Source: Actinomycetes bacterium (GTDB taxonomy: Bacteria > Actinomycetota > Acidimicrobiia > Acidimicrobiales > RAAP-2). Taken from it: 64,000 nucleotides of DNA. The notes under the pieces were generated by a model. The model did no database searches. It saw nothing but the letters and a program-made list of their open reading frames with translations, and was not told the DNA's origin. Location of the stretch: positions 1-64,000 of the forward strand of contig JAJZJC010000002.1 of NCBI GenBank assembly GCA_021810205.1. The letters are read 5' to 3'. Position 1 is the first letter of the stretch. Each line of letters opens with the position of its first letter. A program made the translations under genes and the position numbers. Below, piece after piece: positions 37,866 to 49,076 of this stretch.

Positions 37866-40654
37866 GCAGCTTCCAGTACGGCGCGTGCTTCTTCGATCAG
37901 GCATCCGGCCTGCGGATCGAAGCCCACCATCCCCAGAGCCGACCGGATCGGTGGGCGGCGTACCTCGACGGGATGGTGCGCGCCTTCGCTCGGCACGACG
38001 TCGGCGTCCTGGCCGATCGGCGTTCGATCGAGCGAGCCCATGACGTCGCGCTCTTCTTCGTCGCCGTCAACCGCAGCGGAGAGGTCGTCGCTGGCGTCCG
38101 TTGCCACGGGCCGCTGGACGACCCCTCGGCCGCGCAGGCCCTCGCAGAGATGGCCGACTCGAGCGAGATCCACCGGCACAGGACTGCCATCGGAGCCCAG
38201 CACCCCTTCGGCGTGCTGGAGATGAAGGGCGGATGGCGCTCGGATGGTTACAAGGGCTTCTACGACCTGATTGCACGGTGCATCCTGATCGCCACCGAAT
38301 GGCTTGGCGGCGAGCTGACTCTGGCGGCCCCGGACGACCGATGGGCACCGGTGCTCGAAAGCTACGGCGCGGTCCTCATGGGCACCGAGGGCGTGCCGTA
38401 CCCCTCCGACCGCTACCGCACTGTGCTGCTGGGACTGCACCGAAGCCGCTACGAGCGCTCGCTGGACCCCGATAGGGCAAGGATCGTGCGGACGGACTTC
38501 GAGCAATTGCGCCGCCAACCGTGCACCGACACAGTCGGATGGAGACCGGTGGTGCTGGACGTGACCCGGCGAGTCGACCGCCAGGTGCTTGCCAACCTGC
38601 GAGCCGACGACACCATCTACACGCTGGACATGGTCGACCAGCAACGAGCCGAGCTGGCAAAGCTCCTCCCACCGGCGACATCGGAGCTCATCGACGAGCC
38701 GCCACGCTACGTCTACTTCCCTTGGCGACGAACGCTCGTGCACATGCTCGGGCCACGCGCCTTCGACACCGTCCGCCTGGACCGCAACCGCAACAGAGTG
38801 ACCCGCGCCGAGCAGGAGCGCTTGCGGCGCCAGCGCGTGGGCATCGTCGGCCTCAGCGTGGGGCACTCGGCGGCTACCGCCATCGCCCTCGAGGGAGGAT
38901 GCGGCCAGATGCGCCTGGCCGACTTCGACCACATCGAGCTCTCCAACTTGAACCGGGTCCCAGCGACCGTGCTCGACGTCGGCGTGAACAAGGCGATCGT
39001 GGCAGCGAGGAGGGTGGCCGAGATCGATCCCTACTTGCCGGTAGAGGTCGTGGCCGACGGCCTCACCGACGAGAACATCGACACCTTCGTCGGCGGGCTC
39101 GACGTGGTGGTCGAGGAGTGCGATTCCATCGACATGAAGCTGCGCGTGCGCGAGGTGGCGCGACGTCAGCGGGTCGCCGTCGTGATGGACACGAGTGACC
39201 GCGGGCTGCTCGACGTCGAACGGTTCGACTTGGAACCGGACCGGCCGATCTTCCACGGAATGCTCGAGGGCGTCAGCTCCTCGGCGCTCCGGTCGCTCTC
39301 CACTTACGACAAGGTTCCCTACGTCCTGCGTATCATCGACGCGGACGAGATCTCAGCGAAGCTGGCTGCCTCGCTGGTCGAGGTGGACCGCACGGTGACC
39401 ACCTGGCCCCAGCTCGGTTCCGACGTGACTCTCGGAGGCGCGTCGGTCGCCACCGCGGTCCGCCGGATCGGCCTGGGTGAGCACGTCCCATCCGGACGGG
39501 CACGCGTGGATCTCGACGCGGCCGTCGAGGCGATGGAGAGCCCGGCGGTACCGGCGGCTCCCGATTCCTTGGTACCGCCGCTCCCGCCTCGGCCGGCCGA
39601 CCCCCTGTTGGCCGTCTGCCACGCTGCCTCATTGGCACCGTCGGGTGGCAACGTCCAACCCTGGCATTTCGAGCTGTCGGCGGACTCGCTGGCCTTCGAG
39701 CTGGACCGGTCGAAGACCACCCGGATGGATGTCCGGTACCGTGGCAGCTACGTCGCACTCGGGGCCTCCGTGTTTAACGCCCGCGTGGCTGCAGCGTCGG
39801 CGGGTCGGCTGGGTTCGGTTCGGTACTTCCCCGACGGACCGTCATCGGACGTGGTCGCCAGCCTCGCCTTCGGCACAGAAGGCGACGGCGGGCTGGCTGA
39901 GCTCTACCCCGGCATGCTGGCCCGGTGCACCAATCGGCGCCACGGCACGCCCAGTCCATTCGACCTGTCGCTGGCTGCCGAGCTGACACGCCACGTCGCA
40001 GCCGAAGGCGCCCGCCTGCAGCTCGTCACGGAACGGACTCGCCTGGACGAGTGCGCCGAGATCCTGGCCCAATGCGAAAGGATCCGCTTTCTCACCCCCA
40101 TGCTGCATCGAGAGATGATGAGCGAGCTACGCTGGCCAGGCCAGGAGGCTGCGACGGGCATCGACGTCCGCACCCTGGAACTGCCTCCGTCCGACCTGGC
40201 AGCTCTCGACGTGATCCGGCGAACCGATGTGGTCGGGCTGCTTGGGAAGTGGAATGCCGGTGACGCTCTCGGCGACGGCAGTCGCAAGGCGGTGCGCTCG
40301 AGCTCCGCTCTCGCCGTAGTGACCGTCGACGCGGCGACACCGGTGGCCTACCTCCGAGGCGGAGCGGCCCTCGAGCGCCTGTGGATCGCCGCTCAGCAAG
40401 CCGGGCTCGGCGTGCAGCCGGTCTCCCCGGTCTTCATGTTCGCTGTCCAACACAGCGACTTCCAAGCCCTCGGCGGGGAGCAATGGGGCTCAGCGCTCGT
40501 CGACCTCTCTCTCCGATTCCGCGAGCTCGTCGGGATCGATCCCGCCACATCGCTCGTCCTCGTGCTGCGCCTGAGCCACGCACCCCCGCCGTCGCTCCGC
40601 AGCACCAGATTGCCCCTCGAGACCGTCATGAATCGCCGGGGAACGATTCGATAA
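37862..40654 (+). CDS. Rv1355c-family protein: GNAT-like N-terminus, ThiF/E1-like domain, nitroreductase-like C-terminus
   Basis: VGIVGLSVGHSAATAIALEGGCGQMRLADFDHIELSNLNR (E1) and HAASLAPSGGNVQPWHFEL (nitroreductase). Confidence 0.85.
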   Translation: MSSFQYGACFFDQASGLRIEAHHPQSRPDRWAAYLDGMVRAFARHDVGVLADRRSIERAHDVALFFVAVNRSGEVVAGVRCHGPLDDPSAAQALAEMADSSEIHRHRTAIGAQHPFGVLEMKGGWRSDGYKGFYDLIARCILIATEWLGGELTLAAPDDRWAPVLESYGAVLMGTEGVPYPSDRYRTVLLGLHRSRYERSLDPDRARIVRTDFEQLRRQPCTDTVGWRPVVLDVTRRVDRQVLANLRADDTIYTLDMVDQQRAELAKLLPPATSELIDEPPRYVYFPWRRTLVHMLGPRAFDTVRLDRNRNRVTRAEQERLRRQRVGIVGLSVGHSAATAIALEGGCGQMRLADFDHIELSNLNRVPATVLDVGVNKAIVAARRVAEIDPYLPVEVVADGLTDENIDTFVGGLDVVVEECDSIDMKLRVREVARRQRVAVVMDTSDRGLLDVERFDLEPDRPIFHGMLEGVSSSALRSLSTYDKVPYVLRIIDADEISAKLAASLVEVDRTVTTWPQLGSDVTLGGASVATAVRRIGLGEHVPSGRARVDLDAAVEAMESPAVPAAPDSLVPPLPPRPADPLLAVCHAASLAPSGGNVQPWHFELSADSLAFELDRSKTTRMDVRYRGSYVALGASVFNARVAAASAGRLGSVRYFPDGPSSDVVASLAFGTEGDGGLAELYPGMLARCTNRRHGTPSPFDLSLAAELTRHVAAEGARLQLVTERTRLDECAEILAQCERIRFLTPMLHREMMSELRWPGQEAATGIDVRTLELPPSDLAALDVIRRTDVVGLLGKWNAGDALGDGSRKAVRSSSALAVVTVDAATPVAYLRGGAALERLWIAAQQAGLGVQPVSPVFMFAVQHSDFQALGGEQWGSALVDLSLRFRELVGIDPATSLVLVLRLSHAPPPSLRSTRLPLETVMNRRGTIR

Positions 40655-40693
40655 CCCCAGGGTGCTTCGGCAAGGTAAAGTGTGTGACGATGC

Positions 40694-42970
40694 GTGGGGA
40701 TGAGGTCTATGGATTCAGCAGGATACTCAAACATGCGGGGTGGTCACCAGCACATTGGTGATGTGCTCAGGACGTTGGCTCGGGTCATACCCGGGACCGT
40801 CGCCGTGATGTTCATCCCAAATGTGACCGATGCCAGCCCAGTTGCTTTCGCAGCCGTTCCACACGCCGAGCTGACCAACGACCTCTTCAAGCTCGGGACT
40901 TTGCGACTGGCATCAGGAGGACCGTGGGGCCCGTTCATCGACGAGATGTTGAGCGGGTGGGTGGAGCCTGTCCTCACCGATGACGACAGGCTCATCGGCG
41001 CGATCGTGCTGGACCTACGCGACCATGTAGATCTGAGCGAGGAGGACCGTCGGTCGCTTCGGCTGTTTGCCGACGTGTGCGCGAACCTCCCTCGCGGAGG
41101 CGCCGTAGAGCTGGAGATGGCCTCCCAGCGACGAGTGGACGAGTTCGTGCTCCTCATCAGCGAGCGGCTGATGTCCGCCACGGCGCCCACGCTGCAGGAC
41201 TCCCTCGACTGGGTGATGGAATCGCTGAGTGGTTTCCTCCGCGCCGATGTCGCATATCTACGTCGCCACGACCACGCTGCCGGCACCAGCACGATGATCG
41301 CCGAGTACCCATCTCGCGGTCTCGCGTTGTCTGAAGATCCGCTGGGGATCGTCCCCTTCGCTTCCGACCCGATCTTTGCCGTCAGCGAGCACCTGAAGGT
41401 GCCGTTGATCCTTCCGGAGCACCTGGACGAGCACTACGAGAACCGGGTGGCCGAGGGAACCGGGGGACTTCGTGGATTCACCGGCGCTTGCGTTCCCCTT
41501 CTCCACGGCGAGGTTACGGAGGGGGTCCTCGGATTCATCTATTTGCACGACCCGAGCTGGTCGGAGCACGAGGTGCGGGCGTTGCGGGCGGTGGCCGCCG
41601 CGCTGGCCCAGGTCCTTTACCGGATCGACGCGGAGGAGCACCTGCGCTACGCTGCGCTCACCGACGACCTCACCGGCCTTGCCAACCGCCGGGCGCTCTT
41701 GGACGAGGTGGAAAGGCGTCAGCACGACGCCGATGCCGGCTCGATCGCGTTGCTGCTCATCGACCTCGACCGGTTCAAGGTGATGAACGACCACCTGGGG
41801 CACAAAGCAGGCGACCAGGTGCTCCAAGTGATCGCCGATCGTATCCGGACCTCGCTACGGCCAGGAGACTTCGCGGCGCGATTCGGCGGAGACGAGTTCG
41901 TCGTGGTCCTCCACGACGAGGACGGCAGCCTCGGCGCGGTGGCCACCGCGAGCCGCCTGCTCGACTTGATCTCCCTGCCAATTGACGTGCTGGGGCAGCG
42001 GGTCGCCCACACCGCAAGTGTCGGGATCGCCCTGGGAGACCAATCGGGCCTGACGGCAACGGACCTCCTCGGGCGAGCGGATATCGCCGTGTACGAAGCG
42101 AAGTCGCAGGGCAGGAACCGGATCGCCGTCTTCGACAGCGCACTGGAGGGGCGAGTGGCGCAACGCTCGAGCATCGAGCTCCTCCTGCGCCAAGCACTCG
42201 ACGAGCACGCGCTGCGAGTGCTCTACCAGCCCGAGTTCGACCTGCGCGACGGTCGCATCCTCTCTGTCGAGGCTTTGGTTCGCTGGGTGCGCCCCGGCTA
42301 CGGGCTCGTCGAAGCCGCTGAGTTCGTGCCGATTGCGGAGGAGACCCACCTCATCAACAACATCGACCGATGGGTGCTGCAGACGGCGTGCATGCAGGCG
42401 GCCGAATGGCACCGGGCTGCGCCCGACATGGGACTGGTCACGCGGGTGAACCTGTCTGCGGGCCAGCTCGCGCTCGCGGGCGTCGTCCGCTCGGTGGCCG
42501 ACTCGTTGCGGCATTCGGGGCTGCCACCACACCTGCTGTGCCTCGAGATCACCGAGCAGGCCGTGATCGCCGACGTGGACCAGGCGGTGAGGGTGCTGCG
42601 CGATGTCCGCGCGATGGGCGTGAAGCTCGCGATCGACGACTTCGGGACGGGCTTCAGCTCCATGAGCCAACTTCGGAACCTGCCGGTCGACACGCTCAAG
42701 ATCGACCGGGTGTTCGTCGACGGCATCGCCCACGACCCCACGAACCAGGCGATCGTGGAGACGATCATCCACCTCGCCCGCGCATTCAAGCTCGACGTGG
42801 TCGGCGAAGGCGTCGAACGGACCGAGGATCTCGAGACTTTGGTGAGGATCGGATGCCTGCGAGCACAAGGCTACCTCCTCGCACGACCGCTTCTCCCCGA
42901 ACAACTCCGTCCGATCCTCGAGCGTGGCGGTATCGACTTGACAGAGATCGTCAGAGCCGGTGCGACCTGA
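40694..42970 (+). CDS. GAF-GGDEF-EAL bifunctional c-di-GMP cyclase/phosphodiesterase
   Basis: RPGDFAARFGGDEFVVVL; VEALVRWVRPGYG; IDDFGTGFSSMSQLRNLPVDTLKID. Confidence 0.95.
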   Translation: MGMRSMDSAGYSNMRGGHQHIGDVLRTLARVIPGTVAVMFIPNVTDASPVAFAAVPHAELTNDLFKLGTLRLASGGPWGPFIDEMLSGWVEPVLTDDDRLIGAIVLDLRDHVDLSEEDRRSLRLFADVCANLPRGGAVELEMASQRRVDEFVLLISERLMSATAPTLQDSLDWVMESLSGFLRADVAYLRRHDHAAGTSTMIAEYPSRGLALSEDPLGIVPFASDPIFAVSEHLKVPLILPEHLDEHYENRVAEGTGGLRGFTGACVPLLHGEVTEGVLGFIYLHDPSWSEHEVRALRAVAAALAQVLYRIDAEEHLRYAALTDDLTGLANRRALLDEVERRQHDADAGSIALLLIDLDRFKVMNDHLGHKAGDQVLQVIADRIRTSLRPGDFAARFGGDEFVVVLHDEDGSLGAVATASRLLDLISLPIDVLGQRVAHTASVGIALGDQSGLTATDLLGRADIAVYEAKSQGRNRIAVFDSALEGRVAQRSSIELLLRQALDEHALRVLYQPEFDLRDGRILSVEALVRWVRPGYGLVEAAEFVPIAEETHLINNIDRWVLQTACMQAAEWHRAAPDMGLVTRVNLSAGQLALAGVVRSVADSLRHSGLPPHLLCLEITEQAVIADVDQAVRVLRDVRAMGVKLAIDDFGTGFSSMSQLRNLPVDTLKIDRVFVDGIAHDPTNQAIVETIIHLARAFKLDVVGEGVERTEDLETLVRIGCLRAQGYLLARPLLPEQLRPILERGGIDLTEIVRAGAT

Positions 42971-43138
42971 GCAGCAGCCCGATCCCCACAAGCTCAGGCG
43001 GCACTGCTGCCTTCATTCTCATGCACATGATCTTGCCAACTTGACACGCTGTGCGTTTCTCTCCTGCGGATTTTCGCCACGAGCGACGCTGCGCGCCCTG
43101 GACCCTTCCCCGAGTGCCCGCGGAACGACGTCTGCGCT

Positions 43139-44065
43139 TTAGACCGCGCCCCACACGACGAGGTGTGACCTGAACGCGGTGGCGTCCCAGTCGCGCACCA
43201 TCCATCTCGGCAACTGCAGCCGGTCGTTCAACCGGGTCACCCTTCCGCCAAGCGTGGTGCACGCGGTGGCGAAGCCGCAGCGCCGGGCCGCATCGACCGA
43301 GTCGCGATCGAACGACGACGGGTCGCCGTAAGGGTAGGCGAGGTCGCGCACCGGGCGTCCGAGCAGCTCTTCGAGCGCGAGGGCCGAGCCGTGCATTTGC
43401 GCTTCCTGGGCGGCGGGTGGGAGTCCTGCGAGCAGTCGATGATCGACCGTGTGGGCGCCCACCGTCACCAAGGGACTGGATGCCAGCTTCTGGAGCTCCT
43501 CGTGGCGGAGCACCCGCGAGGAGCGCGGCTCGGGCACGTCCGTGCCGAGCTGGATCGCGATCGTCACCAGTGCGGCGTCAACGACCTCCATGTCAACCAG
43601 TCGAAGGCGCGAGTGGAGCGCGACCAGCGCGTCGGTCGCCGCTCTCGCCCCGTGGAGCGACACCCGGAGCGGCGACCCACTGAGGTCGAGCTCGAGCTCG
43701 ACTTCGGTGCGCCCACCGAGCAGCAGTGCGAGCCGGTCCCACCAGAACCCGCTCCGGTCCCCGAGGGCGCCGGTCACGACGAAGAAAGTGGCCGGCACGT
43801 CGCAGGCCTCGAGCGCCGGGAGCACGTGCTCGAGGTTGTCGGCGTAGCCGTCGTCGAAGGTGAGCGCGACCTGTGGGCGACCGCGGCGCCAGAGGCAGCG
43901 AACGGGTCGCCTGGCAGCCACGAGGTCCGCGAGCGGCACGACGTCGGCCAGGTCGACGAGCACGCCGAGCTGGGCCTCGAACCGCTCGGGATCGACGCAG
44001 AGCCCGTACGGGTCCGCCGGATCGTCGGCCACCCGGTGGTACATGAGGATGGTCCGGCGGGTCAT
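43139..44065 (-). CDS. polysaccharide deacetylase
   Basis: [16 protein letters not shown]...[34 protein letters not shown]; start 44065 overlaps upstream stop. Confidence 0.92.
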   Translation of the reverse strand: MTRRTILMYHRVADDPADPYGLCVDPERFEAQLGVLVDLADVVPLADLVAARRPVRCLWRRGRPQVALTFDDGYADNLEHVLPALEACDVPATFFVVTGALGDRSGFWWDRLALLLGGRTEVELELDLSGSPLRVSLHGARAATDALVALHSRLRLVDMEVVDAALVTIAIQLGTDVPEPRSSRVLRHEELQKLASSPLVTVGAHTVDHRLLAGLPPAAQEAQMHGSALALEELLGRPVRDLAYPYGDPSSFDRDSVDAARRCGFATACTTLGGRVTRLNDRLQLPRWMVRDWDATAFRSHLVVWGAV

Positions 44066-45756
44066 GGCGCATTCTGTCCCGCGACCGCGCTCGCCTGGGC
44101 GCAGTTGACCCCTCGTGGTTTGTCGACCCGAGCCATCAGCCGCCCGTCCCCGAGCAACGCCCGAACCGCTGCCAGGGGTGCCCGGCGATCCCATGGAAGC
44201 GCACCGAGGAGGTCCGCATCCGACCAGACCCGCCCAGGGTCGGGTGCGGAGACCACGAGCAGCGTACCGCCGGGCCGCAGTGCCTCCCAGAGGTTGGCGA
44301 GAGTATCCCTCCGACATGAGGGAGGCCATGCCGACTCTACGGCGAGCACGCCGTCATACAGGGCGCGCCCGAGCGCCTCTGGATGCGACAGATCTGCCAC
44401 CACCGACGAGTCCAAGCGGCGTACGTTGCGGTCCCAGCGCGCCCAGCGCTCCACGTCCGGCGCAGGCCCGACCGGAGGTTCCGCGCCGACAAGGAGGACC
44501 TGACCGCGCAGCGCCCCTGGATGGGCAGTCGCGACCTGGTCGGCGAGCGTAGGGCGGGGGCTCGGCCGCGCGCGGACTGCACCGGCTGCGCGAGCTGCGC
44601 GGACCGCTCGACGGCGTAGCTCGGGCGGTACCGCGTGCGCCAGGCCGCGCACCCGCCGTGCGGGCGTCGGGCGTTGCGCGACCCCGGTGTAGAGCTCTTC
44701 GTAGGCAGCGACCATCGCGTCGAGGCGGAACCGCTCGGCAACCCGAGCCCAGCCGGCCGCGCCCATCGCCTCCCGGCGGGGACGGTCGGCGAGAAGGGTG
44801 CCGATCGCGACCGCCAGCGCCGCGGGGTCGTCGGGAGCGACGAGCAACCCCGTGACCGCATCGACCACGATCTCGGGCGTCCCTCCCACGCGCGTCGCGA
44901 CCACGGGGATCCCGGCACGCATCGCCTCGAGCGCCACGACGCTCAGCGCCTCGAACCGGGAAGGCACGACCACGACCTGTGGGCGGTAGCGCGCCGTCCA
45001 TCCCTCGACCCACCCGTCGAACCGCACGCGCCCGGTCACGCCCGGTCGCGACGCCAGGGCTTCGACCCTCGGACGTTCCGGGCCGTCGCCAACCACAACT
45101 GCAGTGGTACCGGGGACGGCAGCCATTGCGCGCATGAGGACGTCGGCGCCCTTCTCGTGAGCAAGGCGGCCGACGTACAGCACCGGCACCGGCTCGGGGC
45201 TCGAGCCGCCAGGTCGGCCGAGTCCGGCCGCCGATGGCGGTGCGAAGCCGTTGTAGATGGTGGTTACCCGCTCGGAGGGCATGCGCAGTTGGCGGCGGAC
45301 CTCCCGGGTGACGTAGTCCGCCACCCCCACGTAGCGCTGCGCGAGGCGGGCGGTAGCCACGGTGAACACTCGCTGGGAGATGGACGATGCGGGCAGGACG
45401 CCGTGGACCACCGAGAGCGCGGGGATCCCCGCCCAGGATGCAGCGAGAAGCCCGTACTGCCCCGACCACAGGTGGCGGTTGACGTGCACAAGGTCGACGT
45501 CGAGCTCCCAGAACGCCGCCGCATGGGCAGCGACCGTGCGAAGGTCCGTGCGGCCGGCCACCTTATCCAGCACCCTCGTGGCGGCACCCTCACGGCCAGA
45601 CGCGATGTGCACTACCACGCCGGGGTCGACCCCGGCTATCACTGGTTGGAACCGCGGACCGAGCGAGGCCACGAGCGAGCGGGCGACGTTCTCCGCGCCA
45701 CCAACGACGGGGGAGTCGGTGTAAAAGAGGACCCGGAGGGGAATCGGCGGAGTCAT
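44062..45756 (-). CDS. GT4-type glycosyltransferase with extra C-terminal methyltransferase-like region
   Basis: [20 protein letters not shown]...[36 protein letters not shown]-terminus [20 protein letters not shown]. Confidence 0.88.
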   Translation of the reverse strand: MTPPIPLRVLFYTDSPVVGGAENVARSLVASLGPRFQPVIAGVDPGVVVHIASGREGAATRVLDKVAGRTDLRTVAAHAAAFWELDVDLVHVNRHLWSGQYGLLAASWAGIPALSVVHGVLPASSISQRVFTVATARLAQRYVGVADYVTREVRRQLRMPSERVTTIYNGFAPPSAAGLGRPGGSSPEPVPVLYVGRLAHEKGADVLMRAMAAVPGTTAVVVGDGPERPRVEALASRPGVTGRVRFDGWVEGWTARYRPQVVVVPSRFEALSVVALEAMRAGIPVVATRVGGTPEIVVDAVTGLLVAPDDPAALAVAIGTLLADRPRREAMGAAGWARVAERFRLDAMVAAYEELYTGVAQRPTPARRVRGLAHAVPPELRRRAVRAARAAGAVRARPSPRPTLADQVATAHPGALRGQVLLVGAEPPVGPAPDVERWARWDRNVRRLDSSVVADLSHPEALGRALYDGVLAVESAWPPSCRRDTLANLWEALRPGGTLLVVSAPDPGRVWSDADLLGALPWDRRAPLAAVRALLGDGRLMARVDKPRGVNCAQASAVAGQNAP

Positions 45757-46805
45757 CGGGCCGTTGCGTGCACCCGGCGTGGCCGTTCGGCGCGGGCGGA
45801 AGGACGGGACTGGTTGTCGCTATCGGGCCGGGGCATGAGCTCGGTGTCTCTGCCCTGCATGGCGAGCGTCGCGCCGGCGCACAGCGCGATCCTGCGTGCG
45901 AAGCGGAAGACCAGCACCTGGCCACGCGGCCAGCGCACCAGCAGGTCGCCGATCCGTCCCGCGACGATCGCCGACGGCACGCCAAGCCCTGCCATCGAGA
46001 GCACCTTTGCGACGACCCGCGCCGCCACGGGCATGCCATCGAGCACCGAGTCGGGTTCGAACGGTCCGAGCACCTCGGGATGGGCGCGGTGCAGCTGCCA
46101 ACGGCTCGCCCCCTGCATCTTGGAGTACCACACAAACGACGTGGCATCCCGGCCGTGCCGGTGCTCGGCATGGAGCGAGCGGTCGAACCGCCCGACGAGG
46201 CCCGCCTCGAGGCAGCGGATCCCGAGCTCCTGGTCCTCGTGCCCGAAGTAGCGGAAGTCGAGCCCGACCCGCCGGCAGTGTTCCGTGCGGATCGAGACGT
46301 TGCCGCCCCACAGCTGGCACAGCACGGTGGCCGGGTCGGCCTCGTAGCGCCGGCAGTGGCGCTCGTACTCCTCGGCGTAGAGCGCGCTCAACGCCGCGAT
46401 GTCGCCCTCGTCGGGGTCGGGAACCGTCGGCATGTAGCCCACGACGACCAAATTCGCAGCGTCGCGGTGGTGGCGCGCGTGGCCGGTGACGAGCCCGGGC
46501 CCGGCCACCACGTCCTGGTCGAAGAGGAGGGTCACCTCCCCGCTCACGAGCGCGAGGCCGGCGCCCAGTGCAGCGGACTTCCCAGCGTGCGCCACGAGCA
46601 CCGGTACCACCCGGCCGTCCTCCTCGTGCAGCGCCTCGAGCACCTCGAGGGTCCCGTCCCGGCAGCCATCGACGACCACGACCACCTCGGTCGTCGCCGG
46701 ATCGACGAGCAGGGCGCGTACCGTGCGGCTGATCTTCGACGAGTATCGGTAGCTCGGCACCAGCACCGACACGGTCGGTAGCGCGCGTACTACCTGCCCT
46801 ACCAC
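45753..46805 (-). CDS. family 2 glycosyltransferase
   Basis: [46 protein letters not shown]...[16 protein letters not shown]. Confidence 0.92.
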   Translation of the reverse strand: MVGQVVRALPTVSVLVPSYRYSSKISRTVRALLVDPATTEVVVVVDGCRDGTLEVLEALHEEDGRVVPVLVAHAGKSAALGAGLALVSGEVTLLFDQDVVAGPGLVTGHARHHRDAANLVVVGYMPTVPDPDEGDIAALSALYAEEYERHCRRYEADPATVLCQLWGGNVSIRTEHCRRVGLDFRYFGHEDQELGIRCLEAGLVGRFDRSLHAEHRHGRDATSFVWYSKMQGASRWQLHRAHPEVLGPFEPDSVLDGMPVAARVVAKVLSMAGLGVPSAIVAGRIGDLLVRWPRGQVLVFRFARRIALCAGATLAMQGRDTELMPRPDSDNQSRPSARAERPRRVHATAR

Positions 46806-47515
46806 GTGGCCTCCCACGGCTCGACGCGCACGACACCGGGACTGTCACGCACATGGTCCCACTGCGCGGCGTAGAAGACCCGGTCGGGGGCCCTCCACTT
46901 CTCTGCATACTGTTCGTCGAGGTATGACGGCAGGTCTGCCGCGCACAACCACGTCGTCCCGTAGAGCGGCGGCACCGTCGGGATCTTGTCTTGGAACCTG
47001 ACTGCGGTCTCCACCTCCACCTCGCGTGGAGCGAGCGGAGAGCGCCGGTCGACAGCGTAAGTGATCCAGTACTCCTTGTCGTCCCGGCGGAAGCAGCGCA
47101 CGAGGTCGATCCATACCCCGTCACGGCGGAGCCGCATTTCGGTGAGGGTGCCCGCGCTGTCCTCGAGACGGTGGACCAGCGCGAAGCCGTTCGCGACGAG
47201 ATGTGGCAGTGCGCACATCATCGCCTCATGGTCCGCGTCGGCGTAGCCGAGGTCCACGTCTGTCAAGTCGTTGTCGAGGGCCCGGCCGTTCCGCGCATAG
47301 CCGATCGCGATCCCGCCCATGAGCCACAGCCTGCATGCCATCTGCGTCTCATCGAGCGTGGCGGCGAGCTGCCTGAGGACCCTGCGGAGCATCAGCGCCC
47401 GCACGGGTCGGCTGTGCGCCGCCTTCGGCGGGAAGAGCTTCCTCATAACGAAGTACCCCGCGCGCTGCCCGGCTGAAGGCCGCGCGAGCGCGATGGGCCG
47501 CTTGGCCGTGCTCAC
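46799..47515 (-). CDS. nucleotidyltransferase/LicD-like protein
   Basis: CRLWLMGGIAIGYARNGRALDNDLTDVDLGYADADHEAM. Confidence 0.6.
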   Translation of the reverse strand: MSTAKRPIALARPSAGQRAGYFVMRKLFPPKAAHSRPVRALMLRRVLRQLAATLDETQMACRLWLMGGIAIGYARNGRALDNDLTDVDLGYADADHEAMMCALPHLVANGFALVHRLEDSAGTLTEMRLRRDGVWIDLVRCFRRDDKEYWITYAVDRRSPLAPREVEVETAVRFQDKIPTVPPLYGTTWLCAADLPSYLDEQYAEKWRAPDRVFYAAQWDHVRDSPGVVRVEPWEATW

Positions 47516-47599
47516 AAGGACCTGCCGGCGACGAGAGGTCGGCGCGGTTCGATCCTCTCCCCGTTCGGCTCCAGGCCCGGGCCGGGGCCGTGCACATGC

Positions 47600-48060
47600 G
47601 GCCAGCCGGCCGGATCGGCCGGCTGCGCAGCGCCTGGCGTACCGTGACGCAGGGGGCGAGGCGATGGGCGATGGGCGAGAAGAGCTCGAGCTCGGCGAAG
47701 CCGAAAGCCTTCGTCTCCGGGTCGGACGCCCCGAGGTGCCGCCCTAGTGCAATGGCCAATGCACCCGGGGAGGCCGTAGCGATAGCCAGCCGGCGAGGCG
47801 AGGCGACGGGGGCCGTGCGCGCCGAACCGCTCGGTGCCGAGCAGCGCCCTGCCCCGTACGACGCCGACATCAATCCAAAGCCGGCGCACGAGGGTGTCGA
47901 CAACGTCCGCCCCGAGCGACGTCTCGTCACCGGCGCCGGGACAGCCAGCGCCGTCGGGCGCGTCGCCGACCGCGGGAGCGACGAAGTGGACCGCGCACTG
48001 GCAGCCCGTCCTTGCCAGCCCGCAAAGGTACGAGACCTCTTGGCTCACGCTCTCGCTCAT
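47600..48060 (-). pseudogene. frameshifted GAF-domain gene (paralog of the 62162-63376 N-terminus)
   Basis: N-terminal homology in one frame (SYLCGLARTGCQ...RRLWIDVGVVRGRALLG), C-terminal homology in another (RRLAIATASPG...LGRHLGASDPETKAFGFAELELFSPIAHRL); switch near 47815. Confidence 0.6.
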
Positions 48061-48221
48061 CGTCGACCGCTCCTCGACCCTGGTCGCCATGGTGCTCCTC
48101 GCTGGCCACCCCCGCAGCGGCGCAGGACCAGGCTACGAACATCCCGTCCCTGGCCCGTCCGCCGCGCGTCCCACGACCACGGAGCTCGCTGAGCTACTCG
48201 TCCAGGTAAGCGGGACCGTCG

Positions 48222-49034
48222 TCAGCCAAGGGCGACGATGGCAGCGCAGTTGTCGATTGGATTGCCTCCGAGATATCTCATCCATTCTCTCGGCCTGGAG
48301 CCGGCCCTCCATACGCGTTCGTCGAAGAGGATCGGCTGGTCGACCCCATTTCGCTCACGGTCGGCTCCGAGCACTCGCCACCCGTGGGAAAGCACGAACT
48401 GCTCTCCATGCGGCGCTGTACCGCCATTGGTGAACGACGCAAGGACGAGGTCGGGAGCGCGCCCAACCGGGGCAGCGGTCGTCACCGAACTTTGCGTGGT
48501 GTAGTCGGACGGCGTCGGCCCGTTAGTCGAGCCACCGCGGGCGATCACTTCGAGGTGCCGGGGAACCCCCGCCAGCTCCGCCAGGACGACGGTCACCCAC
48601 GCCACCGTCCCCACGGGAACCCTTCCGATCCGAATGGATCGGACCCCCCCGGGATTGTCCGCATCGAACAAGATCATCGACTGCAGGCCACCGGTCGCCG
48701 GTCGCCCTGTTGTCGCCAGCTGGCCACCGATCATCCCAGCGCCACGCCGCCATCCTGGAATCGACCATCGTGGCTGGCTCATGCCACTGCTCTTGACGCC
48801 GTCGATCACTGCCGCGACGAGCAACGTGCCTGGCCTCGTCCGACGGCGGAATCGGGCATGCAGGGTCCGGGGGCCGTCGATCCCAGCGGTCGCGACGCGG
48901 CCGTTCAAGGCGACCGTCCGAGACTGCACCACCACCGGGTGGAGCATCGCGCTCGACGGGCTGGCCCCGGCCACCGACGATCCCCGGCCGGCGGAAACGA
49001 CCATGGGGGATATCACCAGCAGTGAGCACATCAT
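48222..49034 (-). CDS. putative secreted protein, hypothetical
   Basis: Signal-peptide-like N-terminus MMCSLLVISPMVVSAG then Gly/Thr-rich domain; only the 3' part of ORF 48222..50096. Confidence 0.6.
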   Translation of the reverse strand: MMCSLLVISPMVVSAGRGSSVAGASPSSAMLHPVVVQSRTVALNGRVATAGIDGPRTLHARFRRRTRPGTLLVAAVIDGVKSSGMSQPRWSIPGWRRGAGMIGGQLATTGRPATGGLQSMILFDADNPGGVRSIRIGRVPVGTVAWVTVVLAELAGVPRHLEVIARGGSTNGPTPSDYTTQSSVTTAAPVGRAPDLVLASFTNGGTAPHGEQFVLSHGWRVLGADRERNGVDQPILFDERVWRAGSRPREWMRYLGGNPIDNCAAIVALG

Positions 49035-49076
49035 CAGTGACACCAGTGAGCTGACAAGTACGCTCCTCCACCGCAG

